Of a stretch of DNA of 64,000 nt, positions 63,474 to 64,000 are shown piece after piece. Numbering within the stretch: position 1 is the stretch's first letter; each line of letters begins with the position of its first letter. Source of the DNA: Gaetbulibacter_A sp043876815 (lineage in GTDB: Bacteria; Bacteroidota; Bacteroidia; Flavobacteriales; Flavobacteriaceae); contig NZ_JBAWKA010000004.1 of the NCBI RefSeq assembly GCF_043876815.1, forward strand, positions 124,001-188,000, given 5' to 3'. A program made the translations under genes and the position numbers. Under the pieces are notes generated by a model. The model saw only the letters and a list, made by a program, of their open reading frames with translations, did not search any database and had not been told where the DNA came from.

Positions 63474-63740
63474 TATTTATCGTTTTTGCCTTTTCAAAGC
63501 TAAGGGTCTCGTATAAAAGGCAGTTGGGTGGGAATATATAAGTTTATACTCGATAACTTACTGATTATAATATATATAATCTAAATAAAAAGAATTAAAG
63601 GTATCTGTATTGATTTAGTTATCCTATTTAGTATTAGATGTTAATTTTTCAAAAAAAGTTTTTTTGAACTAAATATGGGCTAATATTAAAAACAAAAAAC
63701 CTTAACTGATTGATTAACAATTGTTAAGGTTTTTATTAAG
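63474..63740. other. intergenic region between SGNH hydrolase and tRNA-Ser
   Basis: AT-rich, no ORF. Positions 63501-63530 hold a 'GGTCTCGTATA...GCAGTTGGGTG' pattern whose GTTGGGT fits the integron core consensus GTTRRRY. The tRNA terminator hairpin lies at 63691-63734. Confidence 0.5.
63691..63734 (-). terminator. intrinsic terminator of tRNA-Ser
   Basis: AAAACCTTAAC (63696-63706) pairs with GTTAAGGTTTT (63723-63733) over a 16-base loop; on the minus strand the stem is followed by TTTTGTTTTT. It is seven bases past the tRNA 3' end. Confidence 0.85.
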
Positions 63741-63825
63741 CGGAGGAAGAGGGATTCGAACCCCCGGAGGTGTGACCCTCAACAGTTTTCAAGACTGCCG
63801 CATTCGACCACTCTGCCATTCCTCC
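63741..63825 (-). tRNA. tRNA-Ser(TGA)
   Basis: An 85-base tRNA on the minus strand. The acceptor arms GGAGGAA / TTCCTCC pair, with discriminator G. The anticodon stem GCAGT/ACTGT encloses the loop CTTGAAA, giving anticodon TGA (codon UCA). A long variable arm (class II) and the T-loop GTTCGAATC are present. CCA is not encoded. A matched promoter lies upstream and a hairpin terminator downstream. Confidence 0.96.
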
Positions 63826-63916
63826 AATGCGTTTTCAAAACCTACACAACATTACGGTTTCTTTATTACTGCGAGCGCGCTCACTAAAAGAATTCGCCGC
63901 TTTCTGCAGGCGGGTG

Positions 63917-63948
63917 CAAATATAATGTCCTTTTTCATTCTATTCAAA
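63917..63948 (-). promoter_or_regulatory. promoter of tRNA-Ser
   Basis: On the minus strand, TTTG (63948-63945), twenty bases, then TATATTTG (63924-63917): a complete match to the Bacteroidota vegetative promoter (-33 TTTG, -7 TAnnTTTG). It lies about 90 bases upstream of the mature tRNA 5' end, so a leader is removed by processing. Confidence 0.85.
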
Positions 63949-64000
63949 AAAAAAGACACATTTTTAAAAATAAATTTTAATTATTCGCACATCTATTTTT

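Noticed and set aside
1..64000. CRISPR arrays, insertion sequences, prophage, secondary-metabolite or defence system
   Set aside because: No regularly spaced repeats, transposase, integrase, phage structural, NRPS/PKS or restriction/defence genes were found.

Overview
The window looks like an ordinary chromosomal segment of a member of the Flavobacteriaceae (Bacteroidota). The DNA is AT-rich. Most genes lack a Shine-Dalgarno sequence, and several intergenic regions carry the Bacteroidota -7 box TAnnTTTG, best seen in front of the tRNA-Ser gene. Gene families such as YtxJ, HYC_CC_PP, a MoaC/MoaB fusion, flavobacterial CusA/CusB and a tricorn-like S41 protease fit this lineage. Genus cannot be fixed by eye. 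I see no rRNA, CRISPR, insertion sequence or prophage.

Layout. 1-3.0 kb: end of tilS, adenine deaminase, a YheT-type hydrolase. 3.0-16.3 kb: a molybdenum island. The left, plus-strand half encodes a Tat-exported xanthine-oxidase-family enzyme (small and large subunits), its XdhC- and MocA-like maturation proteins and a YdeP/FdhF-like bis-MGD enzyme. The right, minus-strand half encodes nearly the whole cofactor pathway: MoeA, a one-domain ModE-like regulator, a TSUP permease, MobA, MoaD, MoeB-rhodanese, MoaE, MoaC-MoaB fusion, MoaA. The two halves converge with only three bases between them. 16.5-27.1 kb: ComM-like ATPase, an inactive M23-like protein, a DUF2891 lipoprotein, then a tightly packed set of S41 protease, NRAMP-like transporter and 5-oxoprolinase PxpABC. 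27.2-30 kb: GNAT, purine nucleoside phosphorylase and two DeoC paralogues. 30-41 kb: clpB, YtxJ, GGCT-like protein, MltF-like transglycosylase, unknown envelope proteins, fumarylacetoacetase, glyA. 41-47.7 kb: a lipoprotein and a galactose locus (GalT, GalK, epimerase, divergent sodium/sugar symporter). 47.8-58.2 kb: a heavy-metal efflux cluster (HYC_CC_PP, CusA, TolC-like, HMA-MauE fusion, CusB, HMA lipoprotein, Zn/Cd-type P-type ATPase). 58.5-62.6 kb: LTA-synthase-like protein and two hydrolases. 62.6-63.9 kb: a small, probably accessory interval with an SGNH hydrolase and structured repeats, ending at tRNA-Ser(TGA).

The observations most worth checking are these. The NRAMP-like protein beside pxpABC has lost the metal-coordinating residues of the family and may carry another substrate such as 5-oxoproline. 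The second DeoC has lost two catalytic residues but keeps the Schiff-base lysine. The TSUP permease sits between a ModE-like regulator and MobA in a cluster that lacks modABC. A 49-codon membrane-peptide ORF ends inside a perfect terminator hairpin. The divergent gal promoter has a perfect inverted repeat that looks like an operator. An interval beside tRNA-Ser carries nested inverted repeats and an att-like motif.
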